Shown here one piece after another: positions 34,764 through 41,557 of a stretch of DNA of 64,000 bases. Position 1 is the first letter of the stretch; every line of letters begins with the position of its first letter. Origin of the DNA: Bdellovibrionota bacterium (GTDB lineage Bacteria > Bdellovibrionota > Bdellovibrionia > Bdellovibrionales > JAEYZS01); NCBI GenBank assembly GCA_040386775.1, contig JAZKEU010000019.1, forward strand, positions 30,071-94,070, read 5' to 3'. Below the pieces are notes generated by a model. The model was not told the DNA's origin. It searched no databases and was given only the letters and a program-made list of their open reading frames with translations. The position numbers and the translations under genes were made by a program.

Positions 34764-35875
34764 AAAAATTATTAATGATAGCGATTATTGGATTTTCGAT
34801 AAATTCCTATGCGGATAAAGATCGTGGCGGCGGCGGTGGATTTTTATATCCAGATGGTCGCGTGGAGTTGTTGGATCTCGTAGAGGCTAGAACTCCTAAA
34901 AATCAAGGTGGTTTGACGGAAGAAGGATTAGAAATTCCTGAATCTAATAATTCGCTTGAAGAACAATTGGATACAGCATTGCTTCGGCTTAAATCTTACT
35001 TGGATCGTCGATTACAGAAAGATTTCTATCTTAATGTTGTAAGTAATTTGGATAAAGCAAAGCAGATCATGAGGCCGATTGCCAACACTGTGGAATTATT
35101 TTTTCCAGATGATGCCAATTTAAAGTTCAAGCCTAAGAACACTAAGGAAGTGGGCGTAGCACTATGGGATACAGATTTTTCAGGAAAAGAAACGCTTTGG
35201 ATTGATTACAATTATTATAATAAAATGAACAATACTCATAAGGCAGCTCTACTTTTGCACGAAGCTCTTTATAAGACTTTCAGAGAGTTTGGAGATAATT
35301 CTTCAAAGAGATCCAGAAGAATTGTAGGATATTTGTTTTCTACTAAAGATCAACCCCAGCCTGGGATAGATGTTTCTGATGATCGCATTAAAATTAAAAT
35401 TAATTATTTGTCAGGAATTCAGTGTGAAGGACGAATTGAAATTGAAACAAAAGAAAAACAGACTTTAAATTTTGTCTCTAGAGAAAATTCTAGCTTTGAG
35501 GCTATTGTTAAATACAGCGAAATAAAAAAAGATACGAAATACTATGCTGCTCTTCGAATGACATCTTATCGTTATGAAAGAAGTAAAAATGCTCCTATTA
35601 TAAATGACGAATATATGATGCCTTGTGAATTTCAGATTGAATATATCCATGTTGGTTCAAATGCAATAATGTTAAGTTTTAAGCATACAAACAAAAAAAT
35701 TACTCGTCTCCGACCTGGAAAATATGCTTACGTGAAGGGCGAAGATGGAAAAATGAAAAAAGTAGTTAATGATCGCGGTGAACTTGATTGGACTCACAGC
35801 TTTGTTGCTTCTTATGATTTAAACTATCCAATATTTTCTGAATATCCTGTCGCTGAAATGAACTTACCGGAATAA
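34760..35875 (+). CDS. Exported GGGGGF-start protein with HExxYK motif, cassette copy A
   Basis: A 371-residue exported protein. Signal peptide to about 18 (INSYA), then the mature start RGGGGGFLYPDGRVELLDLV. Near residue 165 is HKAALLLHEALYK, placed like a zincin HExxH helix but with Tyr-Lys in place of the second His. SSKRSRRIVGYLFS and VSDDRIKI follow. The C-terminal half is beta-rich, and its Cys at GIQC and MPCEF may pair. The paralogue at 37665-38891 has the same plan. Function unknown. Confidence 0.8.
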   Translation: MKKLLMIAIIGFSINSYADKDRGGGGGFLYPDGRVELLDLVEARTPKNQGGLTEEGLEIPESNNSLEEQLDTALLRLKSYLDRRLQKDFYLNVVSNLDKAKQIMRPIANTVELFFPDDANLKFKPKNTKEVGVALWDTDFSGKETLWIDYNYYNKMNNTHKAALLLHEALYKTFREFGDNSSKRSRRIVGYLFSTKDQPQPGIDVSDDRIKIKINYLSGIQCEGRIEIETKEKQTLNFVSRENSSFEAIVKYSEIKKDTKYYAALRMTSYRYERSKNAPIINDEYMMPCEFQIEYIHVGSNAIMLSFKHTNKKITRLRPGKYAYVKGEDGKMKKVVNDRGELDWTHSFVASYDLNYPIFSEYPVAEMNLPE

Positions 35876-35880
35876 TCAAA

Positions 35881-35924
35881 ATTAAAAAATGGATAAGAGC
35901 ATCCTCCAATAAGTGATGCTCAGT
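35881..35924. repeat. 44-nt duplicated intergenic hairpin element, copy A
   Basis: Contains the stem GAGCATC / GATGCTC around an 11-nt loop. The same 44 nt occur without mismatch at 38901-38944. Each copy lies between the GGGGGF-protein gene and the first small exported gene, just after the stop. Confidence 0.8.
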
Positions 35925-35964
35925 ATAAAATGGATTTGTATAAACAGATCTAAAAGGATTTTTT

Positions 35965-36363
35965 ATGAAAAAATTAATGTTATTAACCTTGTTATTGTCT
36001 TCGGTTTCTTTTGCAGCAGAGCACACGCCTATGTCGCCAGAAGAATTCGAAGCTATGTCGAAAGCGCCATTTTTTATTAGTGCGATGAGTACGTTAACGC
36101 GTGAGTTAGGAAAAAATGCGCGGTGCAGTTCTGGTTTAAATGAGTCCGAAAAATTTAAAAAAGAATTTCCAGATAATAATTGGGAGGAAGTATCTTCAGT
36201 AGAAGGAGATGTTGCGCGCAGAACAATGGTGCAAGGCTGTAGATCAGTGGTTGATGGGAAGCTCGCTATTGTTAAAGTTGTTGGCTTTTTTAAAGAAGGG
36301 AAGAATGGTCTCGCACTCAATGTAACATCTGTAGAAGTAGAAAGAAACTACATCCTCGAATAG
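35965..36363 (+). CDS. Small exported protein, cassette copy A
   Basis: A 132-residue exported protein (signal peptide to about 18, SVSFAA). Two cysteines (ARCSSGLNES, VQGCRSV) and the end SVEVERNYI are shared with the paralogue at 38974. KLAIVKVVGFF lines up with KLAVVKVSGFL in that copy. Function unknown. It follows the 44-nt hairpin and a short spacer; AAAAGGA precedes its ATG. Confidence 0.75.
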   Translation: MKKLMLLTLLLSSVSFAAEHTPMSPEEFEAMSKAPFFISAMSTLTRELGKNARCSSGLNESEKFKKEFPDNNWEEVSSVEGDVARRTMVQGCRSVVDGKLAIVKVVGFFKEGKNGLALNVTSVEVERNYILE

Positions 36364-36392
36364 TCCTAGAATTCTAATATCAATATAAATTA

Positions 36393-36408
36393 AAGCCAAG
36401 GATGGCTT
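36393..36408 (+). terminator. Short AAGCC hairpin between cassette genes
   Basis: AAGCC / GGCTT around AAGGAT. The same small hairpin occurs after each cassette (36748-36763, 39684-39697) and at 43872-43888. Only the 36748 copy has a clear T-run. Confidence 0.4.
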
Positions 36409-36431
36409 CATAAATAACTTTAAGGAAATTT

Positions 36432-36725
36432 ATGCGAAAATTATTACTAAAAGCGATATTTACATTTTTTCTATTGATGTCTTCTTTTGCGCAGGCAGAA
36501 ATTTTGGTGAAAAACGAGGTTGTTAAAACATATGCTTTTTCATCAGTATGTTCTTGGGCAAAAGATGATCTCAAGCAAAAATTAATAGCAAAAGCAAAAA
36601 CTCTAAACGCAGAGTCTACATACGTTATTGAAATGGATACCTACTGTAAGTCCAACTCGGGTAGTCCTTTTCAATCTAAAGAAGTCACAGGAAGAATTTT
36701 TGAGTTGGAAAAAGTAAATCCCTAG
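36432..36725 (+). CDS. Small exported protein, cassette copy A, near-identical to copy B
   Basis: A 97-residue exported protein, signal peptide to about 23 (SSFAQA). The mature part AEILVKNEVVKTYAFSSVCS is shared with the copy at 39385 over its whole length; I see two amino-acid changes (T/R and K/E). Two cysteines (SSVCSW, DTYCKS) probably pair. AAGGA lies 6 nt before the ATG. The function is unknown; the extreme conservation between copies is discussed in the findings. Confidence 0.8.
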   Translation: MRKLLLKAIFTFFLLMSSFAQAEILVKNEVVKTYAFSSVCSWAKDDLKQKLIAKAKTLNAESTYVIEMDTYCKSNSGSPFQSKEVTGRIFELEKVNP

Positions 36726-36747
36726 TACCCTAACCCACGAAAAACCA

Positions 36748-36773
36748 AAGCCACGGACGGCTTGATCTTTTTT
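36748..36773 (+). terminator. Terminator of cassette A
   Basis: AAGCC / GGCTT around ACGGAC, followed by GATC and six T residues. Confidence 0.6.
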
Positions 36774-36805
36774 AAAAAAATTACATAGGTTAAATTCAAT
36801 TTAAC

Positions 36806-36835
36806 TGTTCTGAATAATTCTCGAACACTTTGTTC
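36806..36835 (+). promoter_or_regulatory. TGTTC/GAACA operator-like region upstream of second TIGR02147 gene
   Basis: TGTTC (36806-36810) and GAACA (36823-36827) form an inverted repeat. A third TGTTC is at 36831-36835 and a fourth at 36870-36874, 6 nt before the start codon. The pattern parallels the region at 33878-33920. Confidence 0.45.
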
Positions 36836-36879
36836 TAAATTACCTTTTCGTTTAGCAGAAACAATTCTATGTTCGCACC

Positions 36880-37668
36880 ATGCAAAATCAAAACATGGTT
36901 AAACATTTACAAGAACTTTTTTTAGAGAAGTGTAGAAAGAATGAAAACTACTCATTGCGTGCTTTTGCGCGAAGCTTATCTATTCCGCCTTCTTCTCTTT
37001 CAGAAATTATAAACGAAAAAAGAGCTCTCACAGAAAAATTGAAGAAAAAAATCGGTCTGGCCTTAAATATGACCCCGGCACAGATTAATTCTTATCATGG
37101 AAAACGTCATGGTAACACTTCCAAAGATAAAGTTGATGATGTGGATTATAAGCAACTTTCTCTAGATTCGTTTTGTATAATTTCTGATTGGTATCACTAT
37201 GCAATTCTGCAACTTATTAAGACCAGAGACTTTACAAATGAGCCGGCATGGATTGCTAGTAGGCTTGGTCTAAAGGTGACTCAAGTGAAGCTTGCACTTG
37301 CGCGATTAAAGCGTGTCGGCATTATTGAATCGGACAACCAAAATAATTTGAAAGATCTTACAGAAGGATCGACTACTCATTTAAAAATTAATTTTACAAA
37401 TGATGAATTACGAAGCTTCCAAATAAAAGCTCTAGAAAAAGCTATTGATTCTCTAAAGAGAGTCCCCATCAATTATCGCGATAACACATCTATGACTATG
37501 GCGATCAATAAGAGTACTTTGCCCGAAATAAAAGATGAAATTAAAAAGTTTCGAAGACAGTTAACAAAAAAATTCGAGTCCTATGAAAATCCTGATGAGG
37601 TTTATCAGTTGGCTATTTCTATGACTCCTTTAACAGAAATTACAAAAAAAGAGAGAGGTAATTCATGA
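36880..37668 (+). CDS. TIGR02147/DUF4423-family regulator, cassette copy B
   Basis: A 262-residue paralogue of the gene at 33951. HTH segment ENYSLRAFARSLSIPPSSLS with INEKRALTEKLKKKIGLAL; C-terminal part SDWYHYAILQLIKTRDFTNE and YRDNTSMTMAINKSTLPEIK. Similarity to copy A is plain in layout but moderate in sequence, unlike the last genes of the cassette. No good ribosome binding site is seen; a TGTTC half-site lies at that position. The stop overlaps the next start (ATGA). Confidence 0.85.
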   Translation: MQNQNMVKHLQELFLEKCRKNENYSLRAFARSLSIPPSSLSEIINEKRALTEKLKKKIGLALNMTPAQINSYHGKRHGNTSKDKVDDVDYKQLSLDSFCIISDWYHYAILQLIKTRDFTNEPAWIASRLGLKVTQVKLALARLKRVGIIESDNQNNLKDLTEGSTTHLKINFTNDELRSFQIKALEKAIDSLKRVPINYRDNTSMTMAINKSTLPEIKDEIKKFRRQLTKKFESYENPDEVYQLAISMTPLTEITKKERGNS

Positions 37669-38891
37669 ACAAAATAATGAAAGTTATAACCTGCAGCTTA
37701 ATGGCTGCATTTTCGAGTATATCCTACGCCGGCAATGAGGGCGGCGGCGGCGGCGGATTTCTGTATCCAGATGGACGCGTGGAATTGTTGGATCTTGTAG
37801 AGGCTAGAACTCCTAAAAATGAAGGGGGATTTAGTGAAAAAGGCTGGTCCGTTGTCGAATCTAATCAAGATGTTGATATTCAGATACAAAGAGCATTCGC
37901 CAGATACAAAAGATATATATCACAAGGTGGAGATTATGAAGCTGGCCTAAAACACTTTGATCTAATTTTAGAGCAAATGGAAAAGGCTCTTAAGATTATG
38001 AAGCCCATTGGAAAGCAGGCAGAGTTATTTTTTCCAGGTGATGCAGAGCTCAAGTTTAAATCTAAGGGTAGCAAAGAGATTGGAATAGCTCTTTGGGACA
38101 CAGATTTTAATGGAGAGGAAGTACTATGGTATGATTCTAACTATTTTAATAAAATGAACAATACTCATAAAGCAGCATTAATGGTCCATGAAGCTATTTA
38201 TAAAGCTGCAAGATTAAGGGGAGACAAAAATTCGAAATTTGCAAGGCGTATGGTGGGTTATCTTTTTTCTAATGAAGATGAGAAAAAAGCGGGGGTAGAC
38301 CTATCTGACGATAGGGTAACGATGAGTTTTAATTGGATTTCCGGAGTGCAATGTGATGCTAAAATTAATGTTTTTAAAGATAAAGAGATAATAAAGACAT
38401 TAGAGGTTTCACCAGAAAATTCTAAAGTAGAATTTATTGTGAATGTGAAGGATCTATTGAAAGATGGAGAAGTCCAAGTTAGTACAGAAATGAGCCGTTA
38501 CTTTTTACCAGAAAAAAATACCGCAGAACCAGCAAAATTAAGACTGCCATGCGTCCTTGATTTGAAGTATGTGCATACATCTTCTGGCATTAGAATTAGA
38601 TCAGGTACCGTGACCCTTTCTAAAGAACAGCTAAGACAGCCCAAAGAAATTTTTGAACACCAATATCATTATTCAGGGAAAGCTCCTGAGCACATAGCAA
38701 AAGAAAATTATGAAAAATCTTTCAGAAATATTCAATTTCAATGGAATTCAGGAGAGAGCCAAAGCTATGGTTTTTTCGGAGAATATAGTTACGTACGTAA
38801 AAAAGAACTATTCGGTGCAAGAACGTACGATATAGACGTTGTCTATCAGCCATTTCATGATTATCCAGCAGAAATGAATTTTTACGATTAG
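37665..38891 (+). CDS. Exported GGGGGF-start protein with HExxYK motif, cassette copy B
   Basis: A 408-residue exported paralogue of 34760-35875, signal peptide to about 22 (SISYA). GGGGGGFLYPDGRVELLDLV is shared with copy A almost base for base. HKAALMVHEAIYKAARLRG gives the same HExxYK motif, and NSKFARRMVGYLFS follows. The C-terminal part is longer and diverged. Cys at GVQC and LPC match those of copy A. Function unknown. Confidence 0.8.
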   Translation: MNKIMKVITCSLMAAFSSISYAGNEGGGGGGFLYPDGRVELLDLVEARTPKNEGGFSEKGWSVVESNQDVDIQIQRAFARYKRYISQGGDYEAGLKHFDLILEQMEKALKIMKPIGKQAELFFPGDAELKFKSKGSKEIGIALWDTDFNGEEVLWYDSNYFNKMNNTHKAALMVHEAIYKAARLRGDKNSKFARRMVGYLFSNEDEKKAGVDLSDDRVTMSFNWISGVQCDAKINVFKDKEIIKTLEVSPENSKVEFIVNVKDLLKDGEVQVSTEMSRYFLPEKNTAEPAKLRLPCVLDLKYVHTSSGIRIRSGTVTLSKEQLRQPKEIFEHQYHYSGKAPEHIAKENYEKSFRNIQFQWNSGESQSYGFFGEYSYVRKKELFGARTYDIDVVYQPFHDYPAEMNFYD

Positions 38892-38900
38892 CTAGTTCGA

Positions 38901-38944
38901 ATTAAAAAATGGATAAGAGCATCCTCCAATAAGTGATGCTCAGT
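38901..38944. repeat. 44-nt duplicated intergenic hairpin element, copy B
   Basis: Identical to 35881-35924, with the stem GAGCATC / GATGCTC. It occupies the same position in the second cassette. Confidence 0.8.
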
Positions 38945-38973
38945 TTAAAAAACAAATCTCAAGGAGGTTTTTT

Positions 38974-39363
38974 ATGAAAAAGTTAATTTTAATGGTGCTA
39001 ATGATTTCCGCGACGGCATTTGCGTACGATGATGGAGTTCTTTCTGAAGAAGAATTTATAGCAATCCAATACGGTATTGATGCTATTATAGATCCGGTAA
39101 TGGATGAGATGGGGAGTGGAGTGCAATGTTCAAATAGTTTGGCCCACAGTAAAAAGTTTAAAGAAGTATTTGGCGACCCTAAAAATGATAATTTCGTCCC
39201 AGCTGGTAATAATAAATCAAGAAAATATAAAACAATGGTGTATGGTTGTGTGACCACAAGCAGTAATAAATTAGCTGTGGTTAAGGTGAGCGGATTTCTT
39301 ACTAAGACTAAGAGCGATCTAAAATTTCATATTGAGTCCGCAAAAATTCAAAGAAATTATTAA
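38974..39363 (+). CDS. Small exported protein, cassette copy B
   Basis: A 129-residue exported paralogue of 35965-36363 (signal peptide to about 17, TAFA). It keeps both cysteines (VQCSNSL, VYGCVTT) and the C-terminal KLAVVKVSGFL and IQRNY. AAGGAGG precedes the start. Sequence identity with copy A is low to moderate. Confidence 0.75.
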   Translation: MKKLILMVLMISATAFAYDDGVLSEEEFIAIQYGIDAIIDPVMDEMGSGVQCSNSLAHSKKFKEVFGDPKNDNFVPAGNNKSRKYKTMVYGCVTTSSNKLAVVKVSGFLTKTKSDLKFHIESAKIQRNY

Positions 39364-39384
39364 TTTGTATAGAAAAGGTGATTT

Positions 39385-39660
39385 ATGAAAACAATTTTAA
39401 TTGTTCTATTTCTTTCCTCCGTGGCACAAGCAGAAATTTTGGTGAAAAACGAGGTTGTTAAAACATATGCTTTTTCATCAGTATGTTCTTGGGCAAAAGA
39501 TGATCTCAAGCAAAAATTAATAGCAAAAGCAAAAACTCTAAACGCAGAGTCTAGATACGTTATTGAAATGGATACCTACTGCAAATCCAACTCGGGTAGT
39601 CCTTTTCAATCGGAAGAAGTCACTGGAAGAATTTTTGAGTTGGAAAAAGTAAATCCCTAA
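39385..39660 (+). CDS. Small exported protein, cassette copy B, near-identical to copy A
   Basis: A 91-residue exported protein with a different signal peptide from its copy (MKTILIVLFLSSVAQA) but the same mature sequence from AEILVKNE to the end. At the nucleotide level I count about seven differences in 231. It starts 21 nt after the previous stop with AAAGGTG before the ATG. Confidence 0.8.
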   Translation: MKTILIVLFLSSVAQAEILVKNEVVKTYAFSSVCSWAKDDLKQKLIAKAKTLNAESRYVIEMDTYCKSNSGSPFQSEEVTGRIFELEKVNP

Positions 39661-39701
39661 TACTTTAACCCCACGAGAACCAAAGCCAAGGATGGCTCGA
39701 T

Positions 39702-39950
39702 CTATTTAAAAATCTTTTTGTAAGGAATAAGACTTTCTCTTACCAGAAAAGAGATGAACTGTTCTTCCGGTATCTTGAGCGTTTTTTGAATTTTACGTAA
39801 ATAATTAAGGGGCGGCCTTGAGGCACCTCTTTCCCAGTTTGCAATGAACTGGGATGTACATCCTAGCTTGCGTGATAAGTATCTCTGAGTGATTTTGGAT
39901 TTCAGCCTTGCTTTTCTGATGAATATACCTAAATGTTCATTATCTTTCAC
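39702..39950 (-). CDS. XRE-family HTH regulator
   Basis: An 82-residue DNA-binding protein consisting almost only of a Cro/CI-type helix-turn-helix: FIRKARLKSKITQRYLSRKL, GCTSQFIANWERGASRPP. It is divergent from the S24 repressor gene with 77 nt between the starts. That gap holds two inverted repeats, so the two probably cross- or autoregulate, as in phage switches. Confidence 0.85.
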   Translation of the reverse strand: MKDNEHLGIFIRKARLKSKITQRYLSRKLGCTSQFIANWERGASRPPLNYLRKIQKTLKIPEEQFISFLVRESLIPYKKIFK

Positions 39951-39975
39951 AAAACCCCCTTTCCGTATAAGATAT

Positions 39976-39999
39976 TTTTATTCCTTATAAGGAATAAAA
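39976..39999. promoter_or_regulatory. 24-bp perfect palindromic operator
   Basis: Perfect inverted repeat with half-site TTTTATTCCTTA, centred between the divergent HTH and S24 repressor genes. Confidence 0.7.
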
Positions 40000-40016
40000 T
40001 CAAATTTTATTTGATT
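39998..40016. promoter_or_regulatory. Second operator-like inverted repeat
   Basis: AATCAAA / TTTGATT around TTTTA, ending 11 nt before the S24 repressor start and abutting the 24-bp palindrome. Confidence 0.55.
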
Positions 40017-40027
40017 ACCATGAAATA

Positions 40028-40777
40028 ATGAGAAAAACAAAACGCAGTTCCCGATACAAAAACCCTGCTTTTCAGCTTGCTTTGGGTGCTCATTTTAAAA
40101 AGATTAGAATCAAAAAAGGCTACTCCATTGACCGACTGTCGAAAGAAGGGGAGCAGATAAGCCCTGCGGCGATCCAGCGCTTAGAAACCGGACAAGCCGA
40201 TGTACAAGTTTCTTTGCTTTATCGTTTGGCAAACATATTAGAAGTGTCTCTTCTGGATTTTTTCAGATTTGACTATTTAAAAATTAGGGACAGTCAGGAT
40301 CTTATTATACCTTTTGAAGATGGTGAAAAGCCTCCTAAAAATACCATTCCATTTTATACCTTAGAGGTTGCTGCTGGAATTTTTAGCAGTGAAACGGAGT
40401 CTGTAAACCCCGCAGGTTGGATTGAGCTTAACAAGAAGGGATCTTTGAAAGATTATTTTGCTCTTCAGATCTCCGGGAAATCTATGGAGCCCACGATCAA
40501 ATCAGGATCCATTTGTTTATTCAAAAAATATTCTGGCGGAAGTCGAAATGGGCAAATCATGTTAGTACAAGCGAGGGGAGTTTCGGATTCTGAGCATGGG
40601 GGAAAGTATGTTATCAAAAGGTATCAGCGCATAACACCGGTTCAGGATTCTGCCTCTCGAAAGAATGTGATCGTGCATCTGTTGTCAGACAATCCTAGTT
40701 TTTCTCCCATCGTTTTAAAAAATATTTCTGAAGAAGAAATCTCTACACCAGCCGTTTTTGTCGAGGTCTTGAGTTAG
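40028..40777 (+). CDS. HTH/S24-peptidase repressor (LexA/CI-like)
   Basis: A 249-residue regulator. Residues about 15-80 hold an XRE HTH (HFKKIRIKKGYSIDRLSKEG, RLETGQADVQVSLLYRLANI). The C-terminal S24 domain has catalytic S152 (SGKSMEP) and K197 (KYVIKRYQ). The LEVAAGIF stretch puts an Ala-Gly self-cleavage site near 116-117. This predicts relief of repression after DNA damage by RecA-aided autocleavage, as in LexA and phage CI. Phage genes are not seen nearby. Confidence 0.87.
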   Translation: MRKTKRSSRYKNPAFQLALGAHFKKIRIKKGYSIDRLSKEGEQISPAAIQRLETGQADVQVSLLYRLANILEVSLLDFFRFDYLKIRDSQDLIIPFEDGEKPPKNTIPFYTLEVAAGIFSSETESVNPAGWIELNKKGSLKDYFALQISGKSMEPTIKSGSICLFKKYSGGSRNGQIMLVQARGVSDSEHGGKYVIKRYQRITPVQDSASRKNVIVHLLSDNPSFSPIVLKNISEEEISTPAVFVEVLS

Positions 40778-40838
40778 GAGTTTGTTAGCGGGGTAGATTG
40801 GGATTTACTTTTTAAATTTCATCTGTCACTAATAGATT

Positions 40839-41525
40839 ATGGGAAATATCAAAATCCTCGTAATTGAAGACGAAAAAGACATCAACGATCTTTTGGCACT
40901 TCAGTTGGGGCGAGAAGGTTATGATATTGACCAAGCCTACGATGGTCAAACCGGCCTAACAAAAGCACTTCAAAATGATTACGAAGTTTTAATTTTAGAT
41001 TGGATGTTGCCCGGTATGAGTGGCATCGATATTCTTAAGCAAATTAGGCTAACAAAAAAAAGTGATAAGCTGGCGGTTATAATGACCACCGCCAAAGGTC
41101 AGGCTGATGATGTTATCTCAGGTCTAGATCATGGTGCTGATGATTATCTGGCAAAACCTTTTGAAATGGGTATTTTAAAGGCCAGAGTGAAGGCGGTTTT
41201 AAGAAGATCGCCTATGATATCCAAGTCAGATGAAAAGATTCTTAAGATCGGTGGGCTTGCGATCAATCAAAACGAACACACAGTCACTTGTCAGGGTCAA
41301 AAAATCGATCTCACTATTTCTGAATTTAAACTCCTCTCATCTTTAATTATAAATACAGGCAAAGTTTTATCGAGAAAAGAGCTTATAGCTGAAATTCAGG
41401 GAGATGGGGTAACTGTCATCGACCGTTCCATCGATACGCATATGGTCGGTTTAAGAAAGAAGATCGGCGCGTGTTCAGACCTTATTAAAACTGTGCGCGG
41501 TGTGGGATACAAAATAGAAGCTTGA
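40839..41525 (+). CDS. OmpR/PhoB-family response regulator
   Basis: A 228-residue response regulator: receiver with D54 (LILDWMLPGMSG), K in LAKPF, and a C-terminal winged helix (ELIAEIQGDGVTVIDRSIDTHMVGLRKKIG). The sequence is PhoB-like, and the adjacent kinase is PhoR-like. I leave the symbol open because phosphate specificity is not proven. The kinase gene follows after 32 nt. Confidence 0.9.
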   Translation: MGNIKILVIEDEKDINDLLALQLGREGYDIDQAYDGQTGLTKALQNDYEVLILDWMLPGMSGIDILKQIRLTKKSDKLAVIMTTAKGQADDVISGLDHGADDYLAKPFEMGILKARVKAVLRRSPMISKSDEKILKIGGLAINQNEHTVTCQGQKIDLTISEFKLLSSLIINTGKVLSRKELIAEIQGDGVTVIDRSIDTHMVGLRKKIGACSDLIKTVRGVGYKIEA

Positions 41526-41557
41526 TGCCTTTGAGGAACCCCTGCTAAAATTTATCA

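Noticed and set aside
33951..40777. A prophage
   Set aside because: Regulators of phage type are present, but no integrase, terminase, capsid or tail genes were seen.
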